Positions 17,978-28,383 of a DNA stretch of 64,000 nt are shown piece after piece. Source of the DNA: Burkholderia pyrrocinia (GTDB lineage Bacteria; Pseudomonadota; Gammaproteobacteria; Burkholderiales; Burkholderiaceae); the NCBI RefSeq assembly GCF_003330765.1, contig NZ_CP024902.1, positions 2,356,001 to 2,420,000 of the forward strand. The letters are read 5' to 3'. The position numbers and the translations under genes were made by a program. Position 1 is the stretch's first letter. Each line of letters begins with the position of its first letter. The notes under the pieces are model-generated. The model had not been told where the DNA came from, searched no databases, and saw nothing but the letters and a program-made list of their open reading frames with translations.

Positions 17978-19231
17978 TCACGATGCCTGGTCGAGTTCGA
18001 ATGCCTTATGCAGCGCACGGACAGCCAGCTCCATGTATTTCTCGTCGATCAGCACCGAAATCTTGATTTCGGACGTCGAGATCATCTGGATGTTGATGCC
18101 CTCTTCCGACAGCGTGCGGAACATCTTGCTCGCAACGCCCACGTGCGAACGCATGCCGACGCCGACGACCGACACCTTCGACACCTTCGGGTCGCCCTGC
18201 ACCTGCTCGGCATTCACATGGCCCTTCACCTGGTTGGTGAGGATGTCCATGGCCTTCTGGTAATCGCCGCGGCCGACCGTGAATGTGAAGTCCGTTTTGC
18301 CTTGGACGCTCTGGTTCTGGATGATCATGTCGACGTCGACGTTCGCGTCGGCGACCGGGCCGAGAATCTGATACGCGATGCCCGGCTTGTCGGGCACGCC
18401 CATCACAGCAATGCGTGCTTCGTCGCGCTGGAACGCGATGCCGGAAATGACTGCCTTTTCCATGGTCTCGTCTTCTTCAAAAGTAATCAGGGTGCCCGAG
18501 CGCATTTCTTCGTCGAGCGCAATCAGCGGATCAGTCAGGCTCGACAGCACGCGCGTCTTCACCCGGAATTTGCCGGCGAATTCGACCGAGCGGATCTGCA
18601 GGACCTTCGAGCCGAGGCTGGCCATTTCCAGCATCTCCTCGAACGTCACGCGATCGAGGCGCCGCGCCTCTTCGACGACACGTGGATCGGTCGTGTAGAC
18701 GCCGTCGACGTCCGTGTAGATCAGGCACTCTTCGGCACCCAGCGCAGCCGCGACCGCCACCGCCGACGTGTCCGAGCCGCCACGGCCCAGCGTCGTGATG
18801 TGACCGTCCGGATCGACGCCCTGGAAGCCCGTGACGATCACGACCTTGCCTGCGTTCAGATCGGCCTTCACGCGCTCGTCGTCGATCGAGTGGATGCGCG
18901 CTTTCGTGAACGCGCTGTCGGTCTTGATCGGCACTTGCCAGCCTGCATAGCTCACGGCCTCGACGCCGATTTCCTGCAGCGCGATCGACAGCAGGCCGAC
19001 GCTGACCTGCTCGCCGGTCGACGCGATCATGTCGAGCTCCCGCGGGCTCGGCTGGCTCGAGATCTCTTTCGCAAGACCGAGCAGACGGTTGGTTTCGCCG
19101 GACATCGCCGAAGGCACGACCACCATCTGGTGCCCGGCCTGATGCCATTTTGCGACGCGTTTCGCGACGTTCTTGATGCGCTCGACCGAGCCCATCGAAG
19201 TGCCGCCGTATTTGTGTACGATGAGTGCCAT
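17978..19231 (-). CDS. lysC: Aspartate kinase
   Basis: A 417-residue enzyme that phosphorylates aspartate, the first step to lysine, threonine, methionine and diaminopimelate. The kinase domain opens with KYGGTSMGS and includes [11 protein letters not shown]. Two ACT regulatory domains follow in the C-terminal third ([48 protein letters not shown]), so feedback inhibition is expected. The ATG at 19231 gives the usual N-terminus [10 protein letters not shown]; the frame stays open upstream without homology. It works upstream of dapA, which is elsewhere in the window. Confidence 0.96.
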   Translation of the reverse strand: MALIVHKYGGTSMGSVERIKNVAKRVAKWHQAGHQMVVVPSAMSGETNRLLGLAKEISSQPSPRELDMIASTGEQVSVGLLSIALQEIGVEAVSYAGWQVPIKTDSAFTKARIHSIDDERVKADLNAGKVVIVTGFQGVDPDGHITTLGRGGSDTSAVAVAAALGAEECLIYTDVDGVYTTDPRVVEEARRLDRVTFEEMLEMASLGSKVLQIRSVEFAGKFRVKTRVLSSLTDPLIALDEEMRSGTLITFEEDETMEKAVISGIAFQRDEARIAVMGVPDKPGIAYQILGPVADANVDVDMIIQNQSVQGKTDFTFTVGRGDYQKAMDILTNQVKGHVNAEQVQGDPKVSKVSVVGVGMRSHVGVASKMFRTLSEEGINIQMISTSEIKISVLIDEKYMELAVRALHKAFELDQAS

Positions 19232-19574
19232 TGTCGTTCTGAACTTGAGGAGAAACCGCACGGGCGCGCTGGGCAGGCCGCGTAGCCGTTCGGTCACGCG
19301 GCTTGTGGCTGTGGACGGACGACGAGAGGGACGGCTGGGACGCAACGCGCAAGCGTGACGGATTTTGCCCGGAAGGCCGATCAGGCCGCGCAAACCGGGT
19401 ACGTCACGCGGAAAACCTGCACAAATCGCTCAAAAATCGAGCCGAGCAAACGACCGAGCGTACCCGATAGAAGCCCGCTTGACAAGCCGCCCGCCGTGTC
19501 TGCGGCCGTTCCGGCGCTGTTTACCAAATGGTGAAAATGGGCGCGCCATCGCGTCGCCGGAAGCCTGCCCGCCG
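19232..19574. other. Intergenic region between tilS and lysC
   Basis: 343 bp upstream of lysC and downstream of tilS, both minus strand. I see no ORF with a credible start, no tRNA and no strong terminator. No convincing lysine riboswitch is recognisable in the lysC leader. Confidence 0.5.
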
Positions 19575-20993
19575 TTACGCGATCAACAGGTCGGGACGCC
19601 ATTCGATCCGGCGCCACGCGCCGTCGCCGTCCGACACGCCGTCGGACCCGACGTCGCGGTTCACGCCAAGCCGCGGCACGTAGATCAGCCGGTCGCCCGC
19701 GAACAGCAGCGGCACGTCGCGCTGCCATGCCGGCACGCCGCGCTCCTGGAACAGGTTCTTCAGCGTGCGACCCGGCCCGCCCGGCGATGTGCGCATCCGC
19801 TCGCCGCCCGCGCGGGCGCGCGCCGCAAGCCGCACGCCGCGCAGCAGCGCCTCCGGCACCGCGCCGGCGCTTCCCGCATCGGCCGGCGCGAACACGAACG
19901 TGCCGCGCCATTCCGGCAGGTGCCAGACTTCCTGCCCGTCCCATGCGAGCACCGATTCCGCGTGCGGCGTCCCCATACCGTCGTCGGCCGGTTCGGCACT
20001 GTCGCCGGCTTCCCAGTAGACGACATCGCGATAGAGCCGCAGGCATTGCCCCGCGTGATCGACGCGCAGCGCATGCGCATCGTGCGCGGCGCGCAGCTGC
20101 CGCATCATGTTGGCGAGCCGGGCGGCCGACGCGCCCGGCAAACCGAGCCGGCGCATCCAGAAGCGCAGCAGGTTCGCGCCGCGCGTGTCGTCGAACGCGA
20201 CCAGCGACTCGCGCGACAGCGCATGCCCGTCATCGCGCGCGGCGATGGAGAAATCCAGTTCGGCCAGATCGTCGAGCAGCCGCTGCGCGGCGGCCGCATG
20301 CTGGGCCGCACGACCGAGCGCGTCGCGAAAGCCCGGGAAATGCACGGCCAGTGCCGGCAACACGTCGATGCGCAGCGCATTGCGCGCATAGCGCGTGTCG
20401 CCGTTCGATTCGTCGTCGATCCACGCGAGCGCGTGCTGCGTCGCATAGCGCTCAAGTTGCGCGCGCAACAATCTCAGCAACGGACGCACACGCTCGACGC
20501 TCACGCCGTCGGGACGGTAGCGCGGCGCCATCGCGGCAAGCCCCGCGATCCCCGCGCCGCGCAACAACTGCAGCAGCACGGTCTCGGCCTGGTCGTCCGC
20601 ATGCTGCGCGAGCCACAGCGCGGCCGCGCCGTGGCGTTCGCACATCGCGTCGAGCGCCGTGTAGCGACGCTCGCGCGCACTCGCCTCGATGCCGAGGCCG
20701 CTGTCGCGCGGCACGTCGACCCGCATCGATTCGAATTCGACGCCAAGCCGGGCCGCGCTCGCTGCGGCATGCGCGACCCACGCGTCGGCGTTCGCACTCA
20801 GGCCGTGATGCACGTGCAGCGCGACGCAGCGCGACGCGCCCGCGACACGCACGGCCGCGTCGAGCAGCACCGTCGAGTCGAGGCCGCCGCTGTAGGCGAT
20901 CGCGATGCGCGCATCGGACGGCATGCCGGAAAGCGCAACGCCGACCGCGTCGAGTACGACGCGGTCGGCGGAGAATTCGGTCGGTGGGATCAC
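19575..20993 (-). CDS. tilS: tRNA(Ile)-lysidine synthase
   Basis: A 472-residue enzyme that adds lysine to C34 of tRNA-Ile(CAT) so that it reads AUA. The ATP-binding PP-loop SGGLDS is at 35-40, followed by the N-terminal ATPase segment HVHHGLSANAD and WLAQHADDQAETVLLQLLRGAG. The C-terminal TilS domain is recognisable (GGERMRTSPGGPGRTLKNLFQERGVPAWQRD). The apparent start is GTG (20993) with no obvious ribosome binding site. It lies 46 bp after accA on the same strand. Confidence 0.95.
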   Translation of the reverse strand: MIPPTEFSADRVVLDAVGVALSGMPSDARIAIAYSGGLDSTVLLDAAVRVAGASRCVALHVHHGLSANADAWVAHAAASAARLGVEFESMRVDVPRDSGLGIEASARERRYTALDAMCERHGAAALWLAQHADDQAETVLLQLLRGAGIAGLAAMAPRYRPDGVSVERVRPLLRLLRAQLERYATQHALAWIDDESNGDTRYARNALRIDVLPALAVHFPGFRDALGRAAQHAAAAQRLLDDLAELDFSIAARDDGHALSRESLVAFDDTRGANLLRFWMRRLGLPGASAARLANMMRQLRAAHDAHALRVDHAGQCLRLYRDVVYWEAGDSAEPADDGMGTPHAESVLAWDGQEVWHLPEWRGTFVFAPADAGSAGAVPEALLRGVRLAARARAGGERMRTSPGGPGRTLKNLFQERGVPAWQRDVPLLFAGDRLIYVPRLGVNRDVGSDGVSDGDGAWRRIEWRPDLLIA

Positions 20994-21039
20994 GAGGCGG
21001 ACGCGCGCGCAGCGGCGCGCGAATTGAACACGCGGCCGG

Positions 21040-22011
21040 TCATGCGCCCGGCGTGGTTTCCTTGAACTTGCCGTAGGCCATCAGGCGCTCGAAGCGGCGC
21101 TCGCGCACCGCATCGATGCTCATGCCCTGGAACTGGCGCAGCGAATCGGCGAGCGCGCGGCGCAGCAGCGCAGCCATGCCCTTCGGATCGCGATGCGCGC
21201 CGCCGAGCGGCTCGTTGATGATCTTGTCGATCAGGCCGAGCGCCTTCAGGCGGTGCGCGGTCAGGCCCAGCGCTTCCGCTGCTTCGGGCGCCTTCGCGGC
21301 GCTCTTCCACAGGATCGACGCGCAACCTTCCGGCGAGATCACCGAGTAGGTCGAGAACTGCAGCATCATCACGGTGTCGGCCACCGCGATCGCGAGCGCA
21401 CCGCCCGAACCGCCCTCGCCGATCACCGTCGTGATGATCGGCGTCTTCAGCTCGGCCATCACATACAGGTTGCGGCCGATCGCCTCCGACTGGCCGCGCT
21501 CTTCCGCGCCGATGCCCGGGTATGCGCCCGGCGTGTCGACGAACGTGAAGATCGGCAGGCCGAACTTCTCGGCGAGACGCATCAGGCGTTCGGCCTTGCG
21601 ATAGCCTTCCGGACGCGGCATCCCGAAGTTGCGCATCGCGCGCTCCTTCGTGTCGCGGCCCTTCTGGTGTCCGATCACCATGCACGGATGGCCGCCGAAG
21701 CGCGCGAGACCGCCGACGATCGACAGATCGTCCGCGAATGCGCGGTCGCCATGCAACTCGTGAAAATCGGTAAACAATTCCGCAACATAATCGAGCGTGT
21801 ACGGACGCTGCGGATGCCGCGCAATCTGCGAAACCTGCCACGGAGACAGGTTCGCGTAGAGGTCTTTCGTCAGTTGCTGGCTTTTCTTCGACAGCCGCTC
21901 GATTTCTTCCGAAATATCGACAGCCGAGTCGTCCTGCACGAATCGCAGCTCTTCGATCTTGGCCTCGAGTTCGGCGATCGGCTGTTCGAAATCCAGAAAC
22001 GTGGTCTTCAT
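21040..22011 (-). CDS. accA: Acetyl-CoA carboxylase carboxyltransferase subunit alpha
   Basis: A 323-residue alpha subunit which, with AccD, transfers CO2 from biotin to acetyl-CoA for fatty-acid synthesis. It starts [22 protein letters not shown] as expected. The crotonase-like core includes [18 protein letters not shown] and [15 protein letters not shown], which form an oxyanion hole. Length is normal (E. coli 319). Confidence 0.97.
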   Translation of the reverse strand: MKTTFLDFEQPIAELEAKIEELRFVQDDSAVDISEEIERLSKKSQQLTKDLYANLSPWQVSQIARHPQRPYTLDYVAELFTDFHELHGDRAFADDLSIVGGLARFGGHPCMVIGHQKGRDTKERAMRNFGMPRPEGYRKAERLMRLAEKFGLPIFTFVDTPGAYPGIGAEERGQSEAIGRNLYVMAELKTPIITTVIGEGGSGGALAIAVADTVMMLQFSTYSVISPEGCASILWKSAAKAPEAAEALGLTAHRLKALGLIDKIINEPLGGAHRDPKGMAALLRRALADSLRQFQGMSIDAVRERRFERLMAYGKFKETTPGA

Positions 22012-22114
22012 GTGTTCGAATCCTTGGGTCTTGCGGCAGCGCGTATTCTACCCGCGCGGGCGACGCTCAAAACCGGTTCTCAACTATTGATGTTTAAAAC
22101 CCGATAGCCGCCAC

Positions 22115-22942
22115 TCAAGCGTCGGCGTCAGGTGCATCGAGGCTGCGCCACATGTACCAGGTCGCGACCGTGCGCCACGGTTCCCAGTTGGCCGCGACCT
22201 CGCGCGCTTCGCTGCGCGTGACAGGTTCCCCGCTGAAGTAATTGACGCTGATCGCGCGGATCAGGCCCGGGTCGTCGAGCGGCAGCACGTCCGGCCGCGA
22301 CAGGTTGAAGATCAGGAACATCTCGGCCGTCCAGCGGCTGATGCCGCGGATCTGCGTGAGTTCCGCGATCACGTCCTCGTCGTCCATCGACGTCCATTTG
22401 TCGACGTGCAGCGCGCCCGACACGAAATGCTGCGCGAGATCGAGGATGTATTCCGTCTTGCGCTTCGACAATCCGCACGCGATCAGCTTGTCCGCGCCGA
22501 GCCGGATCACCGGCTGCGGCGCGAGTTTCGGACAGGCATCCTCGATGCGCGCCCACAGCGACTGCGCGGACGGAACCGAAATCTGCTGGCCGACGACCGA
22601 GCGCGCGAGCGTGACGAACGGGTCGCCGCGCTTCACGAGATGCGCGGGACCGAACTTCGGAATCAGTTTCTTCAGGATCCGGTCGCGCTTGACGAGGTCG
22701 GCGCACGCCTTGTCCCAGTATGCAGGACGCACGACAACCTCCTCGCCGTCCGCTTCGGACACACGCGTCTTGCGGGCCGCGTCGGCGGCCGGCAGCCCGG
22801 CCGCCGGCTGCGCATGACCGTTGAGCGCGCCGTTCGGCACGGCGCGCGTCGCATCCGCCTTCGCCGCCGGCACGCGCTTGGCTGCCGGACGCGCGGCGAC
22901 CGGGGTCGCGCGCCTGACCGGCGCTTTTCTGGCCGTTGCCAT
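22115..22942 (-). CDS. AlkA-like DNA-3-methyladenine glycosylase with basic N-terminal tail
   Basis: A 275-residue HhH-GPD DNA glycosylase, expected to remove alkylated bases. The catalytic domain spans about 80-270. It shows the helix-hairpin-helix ELTQIRGISRWTAEMFLIF (194-212) and the catalytic Asp in PLDDPGL (Asp224). The first 60 residues are low-complexity, rich in Ala, Lys, Arg and Pro with AK/RxxP-type spacing, like the tails of bacterial H1-type proteins. The tail is not part of AlkA. An internal start would remove it, but no good alternative ribosome binding site is obvious. It is 43 bp downstream of cysS. Confidence 0.88.
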   Translation of the reverse strand: MATARKAPVRRATPVAARPAAKRVPAAKADATRAVPNGALNGHAQPAAGLPAADAARKTRVSEADGEEVVVRPAYWDKACADLVKRDRILKKLIPKFGPAHLVKRGDPFVTLARSVVGQQISVPSAQSLWARIEDACPKLAPQPVIRLGADKLIACGLSKRKTEYILDLAQHFVSGALHVDKWTSMDDEDVIAELTQIRGISRWTAEMFLIFNLSRPDVLPLDDPGLIRAISVNYFSGEPVTRSEAREVAANWEPWRTVATWYMWRSLDAPDADA

Positions 22943-22985
22943 CTTGCCTCCTACCTGACGGATCGGTCAGTGGAACGCGCCGCGA

Positions 22986-24383
22986 TCATACGCGACGCCA
23001 TTCGGTCGATCCGCCCGGTTTGTCTTCAAGTGCGATACCGGCCTCGAGCAATTCCGCCCGGATCCGGTCCGCTTCGGCATAGTCCTTCGCTTGCTTCGCC
23101 GCGACGCGCGCGGCGATCTTCGCTTCGATCTCGTCGGCAGCGAGCCCGCCCGCCTGCGCGGCGCCGGACGCCTGCTGCAGGAACGCGCGCGGTTCGCGGC
23201 CCAGCAGGCCGAGCAGGCCTGCCAGCTGTTTCAGTTGCCGCGCGAGCGACACGTCGCGCGTGCGATTCACCTCGCCCGCCAGCTCGAACAGCGTCGCCAC
23301 CGCAACAGGCGTGTTGAAATCGTCGTTCATCGCAGCCGCGAAACGCTGCGCGTGCGGCTCGTTCCAGTCGAGCGCGAGCGTGTCGGCCTCGACATCCTTC
23401 AGTGCGGTGTAGAGGCGCGTGAGCGACGCGCGCGCATCGTCGAGATGCACGTCGCTGTAGTTGAGCGGCGACCGGTAGTGCGTGCGCACGATGAAGAAGC
23501 GCATGACCTCGGCGTCGTATCGCTCGAGCACTTCGCGGATCGTGAAGAAGTTGCCGAGCGATTTCGACATCTTCTCGTTGTCGACCTGCACGAAGCCGTT
23601 GTGCAACCAGTAGTTGACGAACGTCTGGCCGGTCGCGCCTTCGCTCTGCGCGATCTCGTTCTCGTGGTGCGGGAATTGCAGATCCTGCCCGCCGCCGTGG
23701 ATGTCGAAATGATCGCCGAGCAGCGTGCAGCCCATCGCCGAGCACTCGATGTGCCAGCCCGGGCGGCCCATCCCGTACTTCGACGCCCACGACGCGCCTT
23801 CCGGATCTTCCGGCTTCGCGCGTTTCCACAACACGAAATCGAGCGGATCTTCCTTCGCGTCGTTCGCGGCGACGCGCTCGCCCGCGCGGAGATCGTCGAG
23901 CGACTTGCCCGACAGCTTCCCGTAGTTCGCGAACTTGCGCACCGAGTAATTGACGTCGCCGTCGGCCGCCTGGTACGCGTAGCCGTTCGTCTCGAGCGTC
24001 TCGATCATGCCGAGCATCTGCGGAATGAATTGCGTCGCGCGCGGCTCGATGTCGGGCCGCTGGATGCCGAGCGCGCTTTCATCCTCGTGCATCGCACCGA
24101 TGAACCGGTCGGTCAGCGACTTGATCGTCTCGCCGTTCTCGACCGCGCGGCGGATGATCTTGTCGTCGATGTCGGTGATGTTGCGCACATACGTGACCCG
24201 GTAGCCGATCGCACGCAACCAGCGCTGGACGAGGTCGAACACGACCAGCATGCGCGCGTGGCCCACGTGACAATAGTCGTAGACGGTGATCCCGCATACG
24301 TACATCCGCACTTCGCCGGACTGGCGCGGCACGAAAACTTGCTTGTCACGCGCGAGCGTGTTGTAGATGCGCAGTGATTCCAT
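22986..24383 (-). CDS. cysS: Cysteine--tRNA ligase
   Basis: A 465-residue class I synthetase. The HIGH motif is HVGH (39-42), preceded by the zinc-ligand cysteine in [12 protein letters not shown], and KMSKS lies in [13 protein letters not shown]. The family segment [12 protein letters not shown] is also present. Length matches E. coli CysS (461). It is transcribed divergently from the TPR/cyclophilin genes, with 234 bp between. Confidence 0.97.
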   Translation of the reverse strand: MESLRIYNTLARDKQVFVPRQSGEVRMYVCGITVYDYCHVGHARMLVVFDLVQRWLRAIGYRVTYVRNITDIDDKIIRRAVENGETIKSLTDRFIGAMHEDESALGIQRPDIEPRATQFIPQMLGMIETLETNGYAYQAADGDVNYSVRKFANYGKLSGKSLDDLRAGERVAANDAKEDPLDFVLWKRAKPEDPEGASWASKYGMGRPGWHIECSAMGCTLLGDHFDIHGGGQDLQFPHHENEIAQSEGATGQTFVNYWLHNGFVQVDNEKMSKSLGNFFTIREVLERYDAEVMRFFIVRTHYRSPLNYSDVHLDDARASLTRLYTALKDVEADTLALDWNEPHAQRFAAAMNDDFNTPVAVATLFELAGEVNRTRDVSLARQLKQLAGLLGLLGREPRAFLQQASGAAQAGGLAADEIEAKIAARVAAKQAKDYAEADRIRAELLEAGIALEDKPGGSTEWRRV

Positions 24384-24617
24384 AGAGATGAACCGTGAGC
24401 CGAAGGAAACCGCCCTGGCGAAGCTCGCCCAGCATGCGAAACGGACGGACCATCTGCTGCGGCGCCAGGCCGAGCGTCCTCGATATCACATGGGGCGGTC
24501 AGGCTGCAAGCACAGCGGTGACGGCCACGAGAGGCAAAGAAAGACTGTCTGCGGCTCGCCGGAACGCGCAGACGTTTTGTTAGAATGGCTCGGAGTATAA
24601 CATTCCGAATTACGCCT

Positions 24618-25343
24618 ATGAAACCTCATCGCGGCCGCGCGCAGAGCGCTGCGACCCTCGTTGCGACCACCGTCATGGGCGTCGCGCTGACGCTTTTCGC
24701 GGCCCCCGCGGCGCATGCGCAGAAGGCCCCGGCCACCGCCGACGGCACCCCCGAAATCGACGCGTCCATCGCCGGCAAACAGTGGAAGCAGGCGCTCGCG
24801 CAGCTCGACGCGCGCATCGCGTCGAACCCGCACGACGTGCAGGCGCAGTTCAAGCGCGGCACCGTGCTGGCCCGCCTGAACCGCGACGACGACGCGATCC
24901 AGCAGTTCGTCGCGATCACGCAGGCGTACCCCGAACTGCCCGAGCCATACAACAACCTCGCGGCGCTCTACGCGAAGCACGGCCGCTACGACGAAGCGCG
25001 CACCGCGCTCGTCACGGCGACGCAATCCAACCCGAGCTACTCGCTCGCGTACGAGAACCTCGGCGACCTGTACCTGCGCCTCGCGGCCGAGTCGTACAAG
25101 CGCGCGCAATCGCTCGGCCGCACGAGCGGCGCAACCGCGCAGCGCCTCGCCGACCTGCAGAAGATCGTGTCGCCGCCGAAGGCCGCGCCCAACGCCCGTG
25201 CGGTCGCGCCGGCCTCGCGCGACTACACCAGCCGCGCAGCCGCGAACGTGAGCACCACCACGCTGCCGATGTCGCCGACGTTCCAGTTCAGCGGTCCGTC
25301 GGGCGCACTGGCGGCGCCGTACGTCGCGCCGCCGTCGCAATAA
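24618..25343 (+). CDS. Exported TPR-repeat protein
   Basis: A 241-residue protein with a signal peptide (about 1-34, ending AAPAAHAQ) and at least three tetratricopeptide repeats between residues 50 and 160, for example VQAQFKRGTVLARLNRDDDA and PYNNLAALYAKHGRYDEARTAL. The C-terminal third is Ala/Pro/Ser-rich and probably disordered. TPRs mediate protein contacts; the partner is unknown. It precedes two cyclophilins and lpxH on the same strand, suggesting an envelope-related operon. The ATG at 24618 gives a clean signal peptide; an earlier in-frame start does not. Confidence 0.85.
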   Translation: MKPHRGRAQSAATLVATTVMGVALTLFAAPAAHAQKAPATADGTPEIDASIAGKQWKQALAQLDARIASNPHDVQAQFKRGTVLARLNRDDDAIQQFVAITQAYPELPEPYNNLAALYAKHGRYDEARTALVTATQSNPSYSLAYENLGDLYLRLAAESYKRAQSLGRTSGATAQRLADLQKIVSPPKAAPNARAVAPASRDYTSRAAANVSTTTLPMSPTFQFSGPSGALAAPYVAPPSQ

Positions 25344-25382
25344 GCGGCGCGGCCCCCTTTCCCTCCCAACCTGAGGATCGCA

Positions 25383-25958
25383 ATGAAACGTCTGTTGCTG
25401 GCGCTTGGCGGCGCCGCCCTTCTCGCGACCGCGCCCGCGTTCGCGCAATCGGCTACCGCGCACCCCGTCGTGCAGCTGAAGACCTCGCAGGGCGACATCC
25501 GCGTCGAGCTCTACCCGGAGAAGGCGCCGAAGTCCGTCGCCAACTTCCTCGATTACGTGAAGGCCGGCCAGTACAACGGCACGATCTTCCATCGCGTGAT
25601 CAAGGGCTTCATGATCCAGGGCGGCGGCTACAAGACCAACTTCGAGGAAAAGCCGACCCGCGCGCCGATCCCGCTGGAGAGCCGCAATGGTCTGAAGAAC
25701 CTGACGGGCACGATCGCAATGGCGCGCACGAGCGATCCGAATTCGGCCACCGCGCAGTTCTTCATCAACACGGTCGACAACAGCGGCCTCGACTACCCGA
25801 ACCCGGACGGCAACGGCTATGCGGTGTTCGGCAAGGTCGTGTCGGGTCTCGACGTCGTGAAGAAGATCGAAGGCGTGGCGACGACCTCGCGCGGCCCGAT
25901 GCAGGACGTGCCCGCACAGCCGATCGTGATCGAATCGGCCAGCATCGTCTCGAAGTAA
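25383..25958 (+). CDS. ppiA: Periplasmic cyclophilin-type peptidyl-prolyl isomerase
   Basis: A 191-residue cyclophilin that isomerises Xaa-Pro bonds in exported proteins. A signal peptide (MKRLLLALGG to APAFAQ) is followed by the full domain with catalytic Arg in [14 protein letters not shown], and [10 protein letters not shown] and [11 protein letters not shown]. It follows the TPR gene by 39 bp with a GAGGA ribosome binding site. It is closely similar to the next gene, which lacks the signal peptide. Confidence 0.93.
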   Translation: MKRLLLALGGAALLATAPAFAQSATAHPVVQLKTSQGDIRVELYPEKAPKSVANFLDYVKAGQYNGTIFHRVIKGFMIQGGGYKTNFEEKPTRAPIPLESRNGLKNLTGTIAMARTSDPNSATAQFFINTVDNSGLDYPNPDGNGYAVFGKVVSGLDVVKKIEGVATTSRGPMQDVPAQPIVIESASIVSK

Positions 25959-26046
25959 GAACCTGCCGGCACGTCCGGCGCCTCACGCGGCCGCGTCGCA
26001 CGACCGGCCGCGTGCCATTTAAACCGCCTCACCGAAGGAATACATC

Positions 26047-26538
26047 ATGGTTGAACTGCACACGAACCACGGCGTCATCAAGCTCGAACTCGACGCCGAG
26101 AAGGCACCGAAGTCGGTCGAGAACTTCCTGAACTACGTGAAGAAGGGCCACTACGACAACACGGTGTTCCATCGCGTGATCAACGGCTTCATGATCCAGG
26201 GCGGCGGCTTCGAGCCGGGCCTGAAGCAGAAGCCGACCGACGCGCCGATCGACAACGAGGCGAACAACGGCCTGAAGAACGACAACTACACGGTCGCGAT
26301 GGCGCGCACCAACGATCCGCACTCGGCGACGGCCCAGTTCTTCATCAACGTGAACGACAACGACTTCCTGAACCACTCGTCGCCGACGCCGCAAGGCTGG
26401 GGCTACGCCGTGTTCGGCAAGGTCGTCGAAGGCCAGGACGTGGTCGACAAGATCAAGGGCGTCAAGACGGGCAACGCTGGCTTCCATCAGGACGTACCGG
26501 CCGACGACGTCGTGATCGAGAAGGCCGTCGTGGTCTGA
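26047..26538 (+). CDS. ppiB: Cytoplasmic cyclophilin-type peptidyl-prolyl isomerase
   Basis: A 163-residue cyclophilin with no signal peptide (starts [16 protein letters not shown]). It carries [28 protein letters not shown] and [11 protein letters not shown], with the catalytic Arg and Phe residues intact. It is near the E. coli PpiB length (164). It lies 88 bp after the periplasmic paralog and 23 bp before lpxH; the ppiB-lpxH adjacency is also found in gammaproteobacteria. Confidence 0.95.
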   Translation: MVELHTNHGVIKLELDAEKAPKSVENFLNYVKKGHYDNTVFHRVINGFMIQGGGFEPGLKQKPTDAPIDNEANNGLKNDNYTVAMARTNDPHSATAQFFINVNDNDFLNHSSPTPQGWGYAVFGKVVEGQDVVDKIKGVKTGNAGFHQDVPADDVVIEKAVVV

Positions 26539-26561
26539 CGCACGGTTACGGAGGCACTTCG

Positions 26562-27362
26562 ATGTTGCAGGAGAGTCCGCCGCGAAGCGTCTCCGCGGGC
26601 GTGCCGGGCGAGCGCGAGTACGCGCAAGCCGCACGCCCGTTCCTGTTTCTCTCCGATCTGCATCTGAGCGAAGCGATTCCGAAGACGGTCGCCGCGTTCG
26701 AGCATTTCGTGAGATACACCGCCGACAGCGCCGACTCGGTGTTCATCCTCGGCGACCTGTTCGAATACTGGATCGGCGACGACATACTCGACGACGATCC
26801 GTTCGCGGCACGCATGGCCGCGCTGATGCACACGTTCTCGGAACGCGGGATCGCGCTCTACGTGATGCACGGCAACCGCGATTTCCTGCTCGGCCGGCGC
26901 TTCATGAAGGCAGCCGGCGCGATGCTGCTGCCCGACCCTTCGCTGATCATGGCGTTCGGCCAGCGCATCGTGCTCGCGCACGGCGACGCGCAATGCACGG
27001 CCGACCGCGGCTATCAGGTGTTCCGCCGCTTCGCACGCAACCGCGTCGCGCAATGGCTGTTTCTCGCCTGGCCGTTCCGCTGGCGCCGCGCGCTCGCGCA
27101 GCGCATGCGCTCGAACAGCGAAGCGGGCCGGATGCGCCCCGTTTCGGCGATCTACGATGTCACACGTGAAGGCGTGGCCGCGCTGTTCCGGAAAAGCCGC
27201 GCAGGCGTGATCATTCACGGCCACACGCACCGCCCCGCATGCCACGCCGAACCGGGCGGCATACGCTGGGTGCTGCCCGACTGGGATCTCGACCAAGGCA
27301 CGCCGCGCGGCGGCTACCTGCGCGTCGATGCGGAAGGCATCCACGCAATGCCGCTCGACTGA
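26562..27362 (+). CDS. lpxH: UDP-2,3-diacylglucosamine diphosphatase LpxH
   Basis: A 266-residue metallophosphoesterase that forms lipid X in lipid A synthesis at the inner membrane. Metal-binding motifs are SDLHLSE (31-37), GDLFEYW (64-70), GNRDFLLG (104-111) and HGHTHRP near the C-terminus. About 25 extra residues precede the domain compared with E. coli (240). The ATG at 26562 has GGAGG 7 bases upstream. It is last in the TPR-ppiA-ppiB-lpxH run and converges on cysE. Confidence 0.95.
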   Translation: MLQESPPRSVSAGVPGEREYAQAARPFLFLSDLHLSEAIPKTVAAFEHFVRYTADSADSVFILGDLFEYWIGDDILDDDPFAARMAALMHTFSERGIALYVMHGNRDFLLGRRFMKAAGAMLLPDPSLIMAFGQRIVLAHGDAQCTADRGYQVFRRFARNRVAQWLFLAWPFRWRRALAQRMRSNSEAGRMRPVSAIYDVTREGVAALFRKSRAGVIIHGHTHRPACHAEPGGIRWVLPDWDLDQGTPRGGYLRVDAEGIHAMPLD

Positions 27363-27410
27363 CGCCGCCGCTGCCGATGCGCCGGCCGGCAGCCGTCGGC
27401 GCACATCGCG

Positions 27411-28184
27411 TTACGTCTGGCGTTCGACCGCCTTTCCTTCCAGCACCGCCGACAGCCGGCGCAGGTCGAGGCGCGCCGCATCGGCGCCCTGCAGCGTTTC
27501 CAGATGCGTGCCGAGCCGCTCAAGTGCCGCGACGATCTCGTCGACGCGGCGGCTTTCCTTCGCCGCGTGATCGATCAGGCCGTGAATCGCGAGCGACATC
27601 GGATCGTCGGCGTTCGGCGTGATCCCGTATGCGCAGAATGCCGCGCGCTCGGGCTGCGGCTTCGGCTGTGCCGGCATCACGATGCGCGCCGGATTGCCGA
27701 CCGCCGTACCGCCCGCCGGCACCGGCTTCACGACGACGGCGTTCGAGCCGATCTTCGCGCCCGCGCCTACCGTGAAACCGCCGAGCACCTTCGCGCCCGC
27801 GCCGACGATCACGCCGGCCTCGAGCGTCGGGTGGCGCTTCGCGCCGCGCGTGAGTGACGTGCCGCCCAGCGTCACGCCCTGATAGATCGTGCAATCGTCG
27901 CCGATGATCGCCGTCTCGCCGATCACGACACCCATGCCGTGATCGATGAACACGCGCCGGCCGATCGTCGCGCCGGGGTGGATTTCGATACCCGTCAGGA
28001 ACCGCCCTGCCTGCGACGCGAAACGCGCGAGCCAGTAGCGCTTCGCACGCCAGCATGCGTGTGCGAAACGGTGCAGCACGAGCGCATGGAGCCCCGGATA
28101 ACAGGTCAGCACTTCCCAGGCACTGCGAGCGGCGGGATCCCGCTCGCGAATCGTTGCAACGTCTTCGCGCAGTCTCGTGAACAT
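27411..28184 (-). CDS. cysE: Serine O-acetyltransferase
   Basis: A 257-residue enzyme making O-acetylserine for cysteine synthesis. An N-terminal helical segment ([27 protein letters not shown]) leads into a left-handed hexapeptide beta-helix ([53 protein letters not shown]). The catalytic Asp-His pair is in FIDHGMG. The N-terminal domain is shorter than in E. coli CysE, the form common in betaproteobacteria. I prefer the ATG at 28184; the frame is open upstream without homology. Confidence 0.94.
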   Translation of the reverse strand: MFTRLREDVATIRERDPAARSAWEVLTCYPGLHALVLHRFAHACWRAKRYWLARFASQAGRFLTGIEIHPGATIGRRVFIDHGMGVVIGETAIIGDDCTIYQGVTLGGTSLTRGAKRHPTLEAGVIVGAGAKVLGGFTVGAGAKIGSNAVVVKPVPAGGTAVGNPARIVMPAQPKPQPERAAFCAYGITPNADDPMSLAIHGLIDHAAKESRRVDEIVAALERLGTHLETLQGADAARLDLRRLSAVLEGKAVERQT

Positions 28185-28383
28185 GATCTGATCGGGGAAA
28201 AGGCCGGCGCGCACCGCCGACAATGACCGGCCGTTATCGCGCCGGGTAATTTGCTTATGACGTCCGGCGATTGTAGGGCCAGTCGCGCACGGCCGCACGA
28301 GGTCGCGCGTTCACCCCGCCGCCGGTGCGGGTATTCAGCCGGGACGCCGCGCCTGAACGCCCCGCTACCGGTGCGCCGGCCGC

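Noticed and set aside
19232..19574. Lysine riboswitch upstream of lysC
   Set aside because: I could not recognise the conserved lysine-riboswitch core, and it is not expected in this lineage.
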